This document shows positions 1 to 6,408 of a stretch of 16,967 bases of DNA, one piece after another. How positions within the stretch are numbered: the first letter of the stretch is position 1; the number at the start of each line of letters is the position of its first letter. The stretch lies in contig CAZWMD010000080.1 in the NCBI GenBank assembly GCA_964634815.1, positions 1 to 16,967 on the forward strand, in the 5' to 3' direction. Source of the stretch: JALZVT01 sp964634815. Its GTDB lineage: Bacteria > Pseudomonadota > Gammaproteobacteria > Pseudomonadales > Azotimanducaceae. The position numbers and the translations under genes were made by a program. The notes under the pieces were generated by a model that was not told where the DNA came from, made no database searches, and saw only the letters and a program-made list of their open reading frames with translations.

Positions 1-61
1 GGCGCTTTTTCGTTCGCAAAACTGGTCATCAACCTTAGAAAGACCAGGAACGAAATTCACC

Positions 62-1069
62 GTGAAGCGCCTAACCTTGCATCCCAACGCACGCAGATGG
101 CTTTTGCTCCTGGCGTGGTCGCTGGCTGGCGGCGTGCTTGTTCGCGGCCTGCACTACGCCAAGCTCGACACCACAGCCCTCATGTATCTGGGGCTGCCAT
201 GGCTTGTGGCTTTGCTGCTTGCGCTGATACCCATAGCTGAGCGCCCCAAATCGGATGAGCCCTCAAAACCGGCACGCAAGACTTCAACGGTACGGGGTGC
301 GCTCATTGTCATGCTGGGCAGCTCCGTTTTGCTCGGTGAAGGCTTTATCTGTGTGCTCATGTTTCTGCCCATCTATCTTTTTGTGGTCTTTATCATGGCC
401 ATAGCGAACCAAATTTCTGCAGACACTCAAGCAAGAAAAGACTCAAAACGGCACCCCGTACATCTCATTCCGCTGTTCCTTGGATTGCTCGCGTTAGAAG
501 GCACACATCCAAACCTGTCATTCGAACGCGCCGGATCTGTCACTGTGGAGCAACCAACTTCTCTGGATCGAACGCAGCTGTGGAACAACCTACAACAACC
601 CATGGTGCTGAATCGCTCAACACCCAGTGGCTTGTCCAAACTCTTCCCCCAGCCGTATCAGATAGACATTAACTCCTTTGAGGTTGATGCCTTACATACC
701 GTGCATTACAGGTACGCTCGTTGGTTTTGGACCAACGTTCACGAAGGCTCCCTTGAACTGCAAATTGATGAGCTGCTCCATGACCCAACAGTCACTCGAC
801 TCAGCGCCCGAATAACCAACAACACCAGTTATCTGGCCAACTATCTCGACATCCAGCGGATTAGTCTTGAATTCGCCGAGAGCACGGACGCAAGAAGCGA
901 TGCAAACAGCCAGGTGTCGATTCAAATTGACTACCGCCGAACCCTGGATCCAGCCTGGTATTTCTCGCCACTCATTAAACTGGCTCTGCGTGGAACGGCC
1001 TCTTATCTCATCCAAACCCACATCCTTAGGGGTGAAAAAATTCTTCAAGGGGAAAACGACAATGTCTGA
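62..1069 (+). CDS. Membrane protein with C-terminal SRPBCC-like domain
   Basis: Uncharacterised protein of 335 residues. The N-terminal half has about four hydrophobic segments (roughly residues 12-30, 41-59, 80-115 and 133-145), and a soluble C-terminal half of about 180 residues follows. The last 45 residues (IDYRRTLDPAWYFSPL, then an alpha-helical end) resemble the C-terminal helix region of SRPBCC/START-type proteins; that assignment is from memory of the family and is tentative. The start is a GTG at 62 with AGGA at 46-49, a rather long 12-base spacing. The frame is open back to base 2, so a start upstream of the window cannot be excluded. Its stop overlaps the ATG of the desaturase by 8 bases, so the two are probably translated together. 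A role in lipid handling is suggested only by that neighbour. Confidence 0.75.
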   Translation: MKRLTLHPNARRWLLLLAWSLAGGVLVRGLHYAKLDTTALMYLGLPWLVALLLALIPIAERPKSDEPSKPARKTSTVRGALIVMLGSSVLLGEGFICVLMFLPIYLFVVFIMAIANQISADTQARKDSKRHPVHLIPLFLGLLALEGTHPNLSFERAGSVTVEQPTSLDRTQLWNNLQQPMVLNRSTPSGLSKLFPQPYQIDINSFEVDALHTVHYRYARWFWTNVHEGSLELQIDELLHDPTVTRLSARITNNTSYLANYLDIQRISLEFAESTDARSDANSQVSIQIDYRRTLDPAWYFSPLIKLALRGTASYLIQTHILRGEKILQGENDNV

Positions 1070-1987
1070 ATCATCTCTGGAAAAAAAGAACAGCGCCTAC
1101 CGCAACGCGCGCCTGGAACCTGCTGACACACCAGCAACGGCCTGCTCGACACAAGGTCGAGTACGACCCGATCTGGTTAAGATTGGTTTTATGGGCAGCA
1201 TGTACGCGGGTGTTTTGGTTGCCCTAAGCCAGTACACCAGCACCGAACACCTTGATGCCATTTTGGTGTTTTTTGCATCAAGCGGTCTCACGCTTTTGGG
1301 TGGACATTCCCTGGGCATGCATCGACTGTTTATCCACCGCTCCTGGCGCGCACCACGTTGGCTTGCCAATACCTTGCTTTATCTTGGTACCCTGGTTGGA
1401 CTGGGTGGCCCAACCACTCTTTTAACCGCCCACGATTTAAGGGATTGGGCTCAGCGACAGGCGTCCTGCCACGACTATTTTGCACACCGACGTCCCCTGC
1501 TCATCGATTTCTATTGGCAGATCTTCTGCACTCTGGAGCTTCGCCAGCCACCAACACTGGTTCTGGAAAACGACTACAAGGATTGGCAGTTTGCGACCTG
1601 GCTTGATCGCACTGCGTTTGCTCAGCATGCCCTGGTTGGCTTAATACTATTTCTGTGTGGCGGGTTGCCCTGGCTGGTATGGGGATTGTGCACGCGAGTG
1701 GCTGTAGGCGTTACCGGTCACTGGTTGATTGGCTACTTTGCCCACACCGCGCCAGGGCCTGGACGCAAACAAACCGGCGCTGACCGATTGCACGTCAAGG
1801 GTGCCTGCACTCAGGGCTACAACGTGCCACTCGTGAGTCTTCTGTGCTTTGGCGAAAACTGGCACAACAACCACCACGCCTGGCCAGGATCCGCCAAACT
1901 CGGTGTACACCAGGGCGAATGGGATCCGGGTTGGTGGGTACTGCTGGGGCTTGCTCGCCTGGGACTTGCAACGCATCTGGTAACACC
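1062..1987 (+). CDS. Acyl-CoA-type fatty acid desaturase (3' end lost in gap)
   Basis: Membrane-bound di-iron desaturase that would insert a double bond into a fatty acyl chain. The 308 residues before the N run carry the family's histidine clusters: GGHSLGMHRLFIH at 80-92, an atypical middle cluster with H124, H137 and H142 (CHDYFAHR), GHWLIGYFAH at 219-228, and the diagnostic WHNNHH at 267-272. Hydrophobic stretches lie around 41-58, 64-81, 105-122 and 188-212. The start is the ATG at 1062, inside the end of the preceding gene (8-base overlap); an open frame reaching back to 867 is only overlap with that gene. The last two bases before the gap are CC, so the next codon is proline whatever follows. 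Only a short tail is likely to be missing. The frame that appears to run through the N run to 2267 is an artefact of treating 100 N as real spacing. Confidence 0.85.
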
Positions 1988-2087
1988 NNNNNNNNNNNNN
2001 NNNNNNNNNNNNNNNNNNNNNNNNNNNNNNNNNNNNNNNNNNNNNNNNNNNNNNNNNNNNNNNNNNNNNNNNNNNNNNNNNNNNNNN
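1988..2087. other. Assembly gap, 100 N
   Basis: A run of exactly 100 N, the conventional placeholder for a scaffold gap of unknown length. The coding context on each side differs: a desaturase C-terminus before it, and the extreme C-terminus of a different protein in another frame after it. If the second protein has the usual PhyH size of roughly 270-300 residues, several hundred bases of real sequence are missing. Reading frames across the run mean nothing. Confidence 0.98.
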
Positions 2088-2088
2088 C

Positions 2089-2271
2089 ACCGAGGACTGG
2101 CGTTACGGCGTAATTCTTACCTATTCACTGGGCTGGGTAAGGCAGGAAGAAAATCAGTACCTGCATATGTCCCAAAAACAGTTAGCCCAACTATCCCCCG
2201 AGGTACGGCGGATGATCGGCTTCGACATGTATGGCGCATTGGGCTTCTACGAGCCAGGGTTGGTTGACTAA
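2089..2271 (+). CDS. Phytanoyl-CoA dioxygenase (PhyH) family protein, C-terminal fragment
   Basis: Only the last 60 residues are visible, beginning TEDWRYGVILTYSLGWVRQEE and ending FDMYGALGFYEPGLVD before TAA at 2269-2271. The pattern Y-x-x-G-W-x-R-Q-E-E-N-Q-Y-L, then P-E-V-R-R-M-I-G and a G-x-x-G-F-Y ending, matches my recollection of the C-terminus of bacterial Fe(II)/2-oxoglutarate-dependent PhyH-type dioxygenases, which hydroxylate lipid or other small substrates. The catalytic HxD...H residues would lie in the gap, so activity cannot be judged. This frame is preferred over the other one running to 2267 because it has protein-like composition and a recognisable pattern. Its stop overlaps the stop of the convergent ligase gene. 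It would be the third gene of the rightward lipid-related set. Confidence 0.6.
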   Translation, partial: TEDWRYGVILTYSLGWVRQEENQYLHMSQKQLAQLSPEVRRMIGFDMYGALGFYEPGLVD

Positions 2272-3632
2272 CGCCGCAGGCGCTTGCCTCGATCGCTGGT
2301 CAGATTGTCTGTGGTAACGCGAACTTTCACCGGAATCGCATAACGCGCCAAGCGGGTTCGGCAGTGACTTCGCACCAGTCGCTTCGCTGCCGCGGGGTCA
2401 AGCGGTTCACTCAGGCGCACTGTGGCAACAACCACACTCCCCATTAACGGATGAGCTTCACCGGACACCGCACATTCAAGCACTTCCGGGAGCTGCTCAA
2501 TCACCGTCTCAACCTCAGCGGGAAACACTTTTTCGCCGCCAACATTGATCAGGTCAGAGTCTCTGCCGAGGATGCGCAACCACTCCCCGTCCTGCTCAAC
2601 GCGGTCCCCGGTACAGAACCAACCATCAGCGGCAAGCTGTTTGTTATCAACTCGCGACTCGGCATTCAGGTAGCCAAGCATAGTGCCGGAGGCTTTCACC
2701 CAGAGAATCCCGTCGATCACCCGAATCTTGAAATTCTCAGATTCAAGTTTTAACCAACGACTGTCGCCAGGACGTGTCACCGATCGGGGCGCGCCAAACT
2801 CTGACGTCCCGTATTTCTGTAGCAGTTGCGTGTGCGGTAGAAGGTCTGCAAAGCGCTTGATCACCGTGGGATCCGGGGGCTCAGAACCAAAGGTGATGAT
2901 CTCCAGACTCGAGAGATCAAATTCTGTGAGCGCTGGCGAGATCAGTAGCAACTTTAAGAACGAGGGTGATACCGGTAGAACCTGCGCGCGGTGGACAGAA
3001 ACTGCCTCACACACCGCACGCGGTGAGCGGTCTTCTGGAACAATTAGCGTGCCCCCGGCAAACAGCGTGTACAGCAGCGTGTCGATGCCCGCTATGTGGT
3101 CAAACGCCAGAAACCCAATGGTGGATTTGGCTTTTTTAACGTTTTTGAGATGCTCAGAGAATTGCGTCGCGTTGTGCAACACCGCCTTCGGCTCGCCACT
3201 ACTGCCCGAGGAAAAAACCACAAACCCTGGTGATTGTGCCTCAACCAGCTGCGCAATCAGGGGGTGAGACTCTGACGGCCGATCCACCGACTCAACAGCA
3301 CAGTTATCCAACTGCCCATCCGGGACATGCAACACCGCCCCGCTCGCCTGCATTTTTTGCTCAATCAGAACTTCGTCTGGCGCACAAAGCACGGCCACGG
3401 CGTTGAGTCGCAGCAGTGCCAGAAAACAACTTATCGCGGCAGGCGTGAAGCCGCAGGACAACAGTACGGCATCCCCAGCGCTGATCCCAAGGGATTGCAA
3501 ACGCGCTTTATCTTCAACAACGCTATCAAGGAGCTGTGCATAACTCAGCGTTGTCTCAGCCGTTATGATTGCTGGAGGGTTTAGGCTGTCAGCATGCACC
3601 TGCAACCGCGCATCGAGCGTGGCCAAAGGCAT
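2268..3632 (-). CDS. AMP-dependent acyl ligase (acyl-CoA/acyl-ACP synthetase type)
   Basis: A member of the ANL adenylating superfamily, 454 residues. It would activate a carboxylic acid with ATP and pass the acyl group to CoA or to the carrier protein encoded two genes upstream. Motifs in order: the Ser/Gly/Thr-rich ATP loop FSSGSSGEPK at 140-149, YGTSE at 274-278, TGD at 341-343, the hinge and following motif GRDSDLINVGGEKVFPAEVE at 356-375, and a C-terminal DRGK at 447-450 whose lysine is the expected adenylation lysine. The protein is complete, but short for the superfamily (about 500 or more residues). The start is an ATG at 3632 with GGAG 10 bases upstream; only 2 bases separate it from the SDR stop, so it is the last gene of the leftward operon. 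The acyl substrate is not visible from the sequence. Confidence 0.88.
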   Translation of the reverse strand: MPLATLDARLQVHADSLNPPAIITAETTLSYAQLLDSVVEDKARLQSLGISAGDAVLLSCGFTPAAISCFLALLRLNAVAVLCAPDEVLIEQKMQASGAVLHVPDGQLDNCAVESVDRPSESHPLIAQLVEAQSPGFVVFSSGSSGEPKAVLHNATQFSEHLKNVKKAKSTIGFLAFDHIAGIDTLLYTLFAGGTLIVPEDRSPRAVCEAVSVHRAQVLPVSPSFLKLLLISPALTEFDLSSLEIITFGSEPPDPTVIKRFADLLPHTQLLQKYGTSEFGAPRSVTRPGDSRWLKLESENFKIRVIDGILWVKASGTMLGYLNAESRVDNKQLAADGWFCTGDRVEQDGEWLRILGRDSDLINVGGEKVFPAEVETVIEQLPEVLECAVSGEAHPLMGSVVVATVRLSEPLDPAAAKRLVRSHCRTRLARYAIPVKVRVTTDNLTSDRGKRLRR

Positions 3633-3634
3633 AG

Positions 3635-4333
3635 CTAGAACACTCCACCAAGATAGATAACCTGGCCGGTGATGAAGTCACTGTCGTCTTGCAGGAAAAA
3701 GTCGACTGCATTGGATACGTCCTGCATCTCCCCTACCCGCTTAATACTCTGGCGCTCAATCAGTCTATCAATCTTGTCGTCCGCAACACCACGCAGCAAA
3801 TCGGTGTAGATAGGAGTCGGCCCAAGCGCGTTGACGGTGATGTTGTACCCACCCAGTTCCTTTGCCAGCACCTGAGTAAAGTTAACCATTGCTGCCTTTG
3901 ACGCCGCGTAGATGGACTCCCCCTCCAGTCTGAGCGGCGTCGCTACGGTTGCAAAGTTCACAATGCGTCCCGATCGCTTGGGAATCATCAGCTTCGCCGC
4001 CTCTCGACACATAAGGATGCTGCCAAACACGTTGGTTGTGAAAACACGCTCTACGGTTTTCATGGGGGTCAGCACCGCCGCGTTCATAGACGCGATACCG
4101 GCATTGTTGAGTAACGCTCCCAGCGCACCATGCTCTTTCCGAATTATGCGCATCATTTTGCCAACACCACGTTCGTCAGCCACATCAACGCAAAAGTGCT
4201 GGTAGTTCTCGTGGGTTAGATCAGATTCATCACGCGAGCATCCCACAACCTTAAAGCCCTGGGCCAGGTAGTGCTCACAAAGGAATCGACCAATGCCTTT
4301 TCGTGCCCCGGTAATGAGAATGGGAGCGTCCAT
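3635..4333 (-). CDS. SDR family oxidoreductase (FabG-like)
   Basis: Classical short-chain dehydrogenase of 232 residues, probably an NADP(H)-dependent 3-oxoacyl reductase acting on an acyl chain bound to the neighbouring carrier protein. Visible motifs: the nucleotide-binding TGARKGIG at 8-15, Arg34 after the second strand (favours NADP), VDV at 49-51, NNAG at 76-79, Asn101 of the tetrad, and YAASK at 142-146 with Tyr142 and Lys146. At the catalytic serine position, 13 residues before the tyrosine, the protein has Thr129. The C-terminus ITGQVIYLGGVF is typical of the family. The start is an ATG at 4333 with AGGAAGG 7 bases upstream (4341-4347). It lies between the ACP gene (46-base gap) and the ligase (2-base gap), supporting a role in an acyl pathway rather than general metabolism. 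Confidence 0.88.
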   Translation of the reverse strand: MDAPILITGARKGIGRFLCEHYLAQGFKVVGCSRDESDLTHENYQHFCVDVADERGVGKMMRIIRKEHGALGALLNNAGIASMNAAVLTPMKTVERVFTTNVFGSILMCREAAKLMIPKRSGRIVNFATVATPLRLEGESIYAASKAAMVNFTQVLAKELGGYNITVNALGPTPIYTDLLRGVADDKIDRLIERQSIKRVGEMQDVSNAVDFFLQDDSDFITGQVIYLGGVF

Positions 4334-4379
4334 CTATGCGCCTTCCTATCCGCCTTCTGTTGCCTAAATCGATCCGGTG

Positions 4380-4733
4380 TTAGCCGGCCGCGGCATCGAG
4401 AGATGGCGTATTGGCCATTTCTTGTAATACAAATTCCGTGAGCGACCCAACGTTGCGATAGGGGCTATTTTTCATCGACATGGCTTTCTCACTCGCAAGA
4501 ACCACCTCGGTAGAAAAGCTGTCTTCTACACGAGCTTCAATATCTACGATGAGTGACACCAGCGACAACGAATCAAGCGACTCCTCGCCATCAAAAATTG
4601 CGGTAGTGTCGGTCGGCGTCCGCAGGTGGTCGTAGTCGAGCTCTTCATTGAGTTCAATGATCGCATCGCTGATGATGGCCTGGATTTGCTCTCGGTCAGG
4701 CAAGTTGCTGGAATGGGAAGATAATGACGGCAC
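4380..4733 (-). CDS. Acyl carrier protein
   Basis: Dedicated acyl carrier protein of 117 residues, longer than the roughly 80 residues of a housekeeping ACP because of extra N- and C-terminal tails. The core is acidic and helical, with the phosphopantetheine site LDSLSLV at 53-59; Ser55 would carry the prosthetic group, which holds acyl intermediates as thioesters. The start is a GTG at 4733 with AGAGG ending 6 bases upstream. Only 9 bases separate it from the acyltransferase stop, so the two are translated from one message. Its position with a ligase, a reductase and an acyltransferase suggests that it shuttles one specific acyl group for this locus. Confidence 0.85.
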   Translation of the reverse strand: MPSLSSHSSNLPDREQIQAIISDAIIELNEELDYDHLRTPTDTTAIFDGEESLDSLSLVSLIVDIEARVEDSFSTEVVLASEKAMSMKNSPYRNVGSLTEFVLQEMANTPSLDAAAG

Positions 4734-4742
4734 GTTGATCCT

Positions 4743-5276
4743 CTAACGTTTCAAAACGGTCTTTGCAGGGTTTCCCTGCAAAATCAGGTTGCTCTTATAC
4801 CGCCTGTTTACAAGACTGTTCGCGGCAACGATCACGTTGTCGCCAATCACCGCCCCATCCGTAATGGTACAACCAGAACCAATCCACACATTATCGCCAA
4901 TGACGATGCCTTTCGAGCGACTGCCCTGATCTTCAAGATGGACGTCCAACTCACCGTGATTATAGTTACTAGCAACTATATTTACGTTTGCTCCGCAGAC
5001 AAAGTTGTCGCCAATCTGAATACCGCCTTCGCCAGAGGCAAAGAAACAGCCAATCGCCACCCCGGCACGATCACCAAATGTAACCGGGCCGTCAACTGCC
5101 TTGATCTTAGTAAAGGAACTCACGGTGCATCCTTTACCGAATTGCAATTTTTTTGACAGATCGACCTCAGCTCTTGGACTTACCTTCGCGCCATACTTCA
5201 ATAGATAGTACGCCGTCACGACAAATGACGGCGTGAGCATGCGCTGAAGACCTTTGGCTGTCGCTGATAATGCCAT
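4743..5276 (-). CDS. Hexapeptide-repeat acyltransferase (LbH/MAT-type)
   Basis: Left-handed beta-helix acyltransferase of 177 residues from the ATG at 5276. Hexapeptide turns run from about residue 45 to 160 (for example VTFGDRAGVAIG, IQIGDNFVCGANVNI, IVIGDNVWIGSGCTI, AVIGDNVIVAANSLV), ending in NPAKTVLKR as in maltose/galactoside O-acetyltransferases. His107 in NYNHG is the likely catalytic histidine. A TTG start at 5321 would add 15 residues; neither start has a clear ribosome site, and the ATG fits the family's usual N-terminus better. It is the first gene of the leftward operon, followed 9 bases later by the carrier protein. I infer that it transfers the acyl group made by the operon to a sugar hydroxyl or amine. 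A simple acetyl transferase remains possible. Confidence 0.85.
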   Translation of the reverse strand: MALSATAKGLQRMLTPSFVVTAYYLLKYGAKVSPRAEVDLSKKLQFGKGCTVSSFTKIKAVDGPVTFGDRAGVAIGCFFASGEGGIQIGDNFVCGANVNIVASNYNHGELDVHLEDQGSRSKGIVIGDNVWIGSGCTITDGAVIGDNVIVAANSLVNRRYKSNLILQGNPAKTVLKR

Positions 5277-5377
5277 GGAGAAAAATTGCGTGTGAACGGA
5301 CGTAAACCCGCATGATAACAAGGCTCAGCGCTACTCAACCCCCCGAATTGTAAGCAGTAGCCACTGTCTCACAAGCG

Positions 5378-5393
5378 TGGGACAGAGTTTGCA
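5378..5393 (+). promoter_or_regulatory. Sigma-54-type promoter element (-24/-12), rightward
   Basis: TGGGACAGAGTTTGCA differs from the sigma-54 consensus TGGCAC-N5-TTGCA at one base and has the required GG-N10-GC spacing. Transcription would start near 5405, leaving a leader of about 200 bases before the gene at 5611. Sigma-54 control with a PrsK/PrsR-type system is known for some proteobacterial exopolysaccharide loci with exosortase. No exosortase or such regulator is in this window, so the parallel is only suggestive. Confidence 0.45.
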
Positions 5394-5400
5394 TTCATTT

Positions 5401-5415
5401 TGCGAAAGCGTGCCA
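5401..5415 (-). promoter_or_regulatory. Imperfect sigma-54-like element, leftward
   Basis: Read on the minus strand this is TGGCACGCTTTCGCA: a perfect TGGCAC -24 box, but the GC of the -12 box is one base too close (GG-N9-GC). It faces the acyltransferase operon, whose start lies about 125 bases downstream. The spacing defect usually abolishes sigma-54 promoters, so this is a weak call noted because it sits back-to-back with the better rightward element. Confidence 0.2.
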
Positions 5416-5594
5416 AACAAGCTGTGCGGTAATTCCGTTAATGCATAGGATTGCCGCCTCGCCCAAAAAGGGCACCAAAACAGGCCTTGGGCCACACAGA
5501 GCCCCAGCCTTGGAAACTTCGAACTGTGTATAGGACATGGGCGTCGACGCCACTACAATAACCCCGCAATCACTACCCCCAACGCAACATTTTT

Positions 5595-5599
5595 GGAGG
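5595..5599 (+). promoter_or_regulatory. Ribosome binding site that decides a start
   Basis: GGAGG lies 2 bases before the ATG at 5602 and 11 bases before the ATG at 5611. The first spacing is too short for normal initiation, which favours the second ATG. A TTG at 5593 overlaps the site itself and is unlikely to be the start. Confidence 0.6.
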
Positions 5600-5610
5600 C
5601 AATGGCCTGG

Positions 5611-6408
5611 ATGCGTTCCGGTGCACTAATAGACGCCCACGTACATTTCTATTCGGCTTTCGACACGCAGCGCTTTCTTGACTCAGCGATCGCTGGCTTT
5701 GCGTGTCAGGCGGAAAACTCGGCTGCGCGCGTGCTTTGTATGGCTGAAAGTGCAGCGGATAACTGGTTCGGTTCGCTCGGCAATCCCGAGACCCTTGCCG
5801 AAACCAATTGGCAGTGTGTTCCCACCGACGAACAACAGAGTGTCAGGCTGGTTCGCCAAACGGATAGCGCTGACTTGCTGGTTATCGCTGGCCATCAGTG
5901 CGTTGCCCAGGAAAATATCGAAGTGCTGACCCTTGGCCAGCATCAGAAGCAGCCGGATGGCGCGCCAGCAAGGCAGGTCATCGAAGCAACGCTAGCCGCT
6001 AAGGCTATTCCACTTCTGCCCTGGGGCTTCGGCAAGTGGCTGGGTTCTCGGGGCGAGTTGGTTGATTCTCTACTTAACCATTTTGGCCAGGAGCTGCTGG
6101 TTGGTGATAACAGCGGCAGACTCGGCGGCACCCCTGAGCCTGCCCTGTTAGAACGTGCCAGAACACGCGGACACTGCATGCTTCCCGGTAGTGATCCGCT
6201 GCCAATGGCAGGAGAAGAACACAAGGTTGCGAGTTTTGGTTGTTTTATAGAGGGCGAAATTTCCAACTCGACCCCCTTTGCCGATCTAAAACGTCTGTTG
6301 GCATCAGAAGCCCGGCCAGAGCCATTTGGTCGCGGAGAAACGGTTATGCGGTTTCTGCGCAATCAGCTACTCATGCAAAAACGCAAGCGGTGGCCAGCAC
6401 ATGCCTGA
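5611..6408 (+). CDS. Uncharacterised DAHVH-motif protein (amidohydrolase-like)
   Basis: Protein of 265 residues with no function I can name. It opens with LIDAHVHFY (His10 and His12), the metal-binding HxH signature at the first strand of amidohydrolase and PHP-type TIM-barrel enzymes. Other notable blocks are PWGFGKWLGSRG at 137-148, LVGDNSGR at 163-170 (Asp166) and LPGSDPLPMAGEE at 191-203 (Asp195), the last resembling a metal or phosphate loop late in the barrel. No signal peptide or membrane segment is seen, so it is probably cytoplasmic. The ATG at 5611 is preferred because of GGAGG 11 bases upstream. It is the first gene of the rightward operon and overlaps the GT4 gene by 8 bases. A metal-dependent hydrolase acting on a sugar or glycan intermediate is the best guess, not a demonstrated function. 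Confidence 0.7.
   Translation: MRSGALIDAHVHFYSAFDTQRFLDSAIAGFACQAENSAARVLCMAESAADNWFGSLGNPETLAETNWQCVPTDEQQSVRLVRQTDSADLLVIAGHQCVAQENIEVLTLGQHQKQPDGAPARQVIEATLAAKAIPLLPWGFGKWLGSRGELVDSLLNHFGQELLVGDNSGRLGGTPEPALLERARTRGHCMLPGSDPLPMAGEEHKVASFGCFIEGEISNSTPFADLKRLLASEARPEPFGRGETVMRFLRNQLLMQKRKRWPAHA

Larger units (their letters stand above)
5277..5610. other. Divergent intergenic control region
   Basis: About 330 bases between the leftward acyl operon and the rightward polysaccharide operon. It holds the sigma-54-like elements listed separately, and an imperfect dyad at 5486-5507 (CTTGGGC, 8-base loop, GCCCCAG, one mismatch) that would fall in the leader of the rightward message. GCCTTGG occurs twice (5484-5490 and 5507-5513). 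No convincing sigma-70 promoter was found on either strand. A 30-codon frame at 5537-5629 looks like chance. Confidence 0.6.

Noticed and set aside
867..2267. A single 466-codon desaturase frame crossing the N run
   Set aside because: The 100 N are a placeholder of unknown length, the part before 1062 overlaps the upstream gene, and the part after the gap is not protein-like in this frame.
2683..3267. Plus-strand frame of 194 codons opposite the acyl ligase
   Set aside because: The opposite strand encodes a ligase with all adenylation motifs; this frame is Ser/Arg-rich shadow sequence.
5510..5534. Possible sigma-70 promoter TTGGAA...TATAGG
   Set aside because: Spacing between the boxes is 13 bases, too short for a functional sigma-70 promoter.
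5537..5629. Possible 30-residue leader peptide before the DAHVH gene
   Set aside because: Ribosome site spacing is too short, composition is unremarkable, and no attenuator-like structure with a T run follows.
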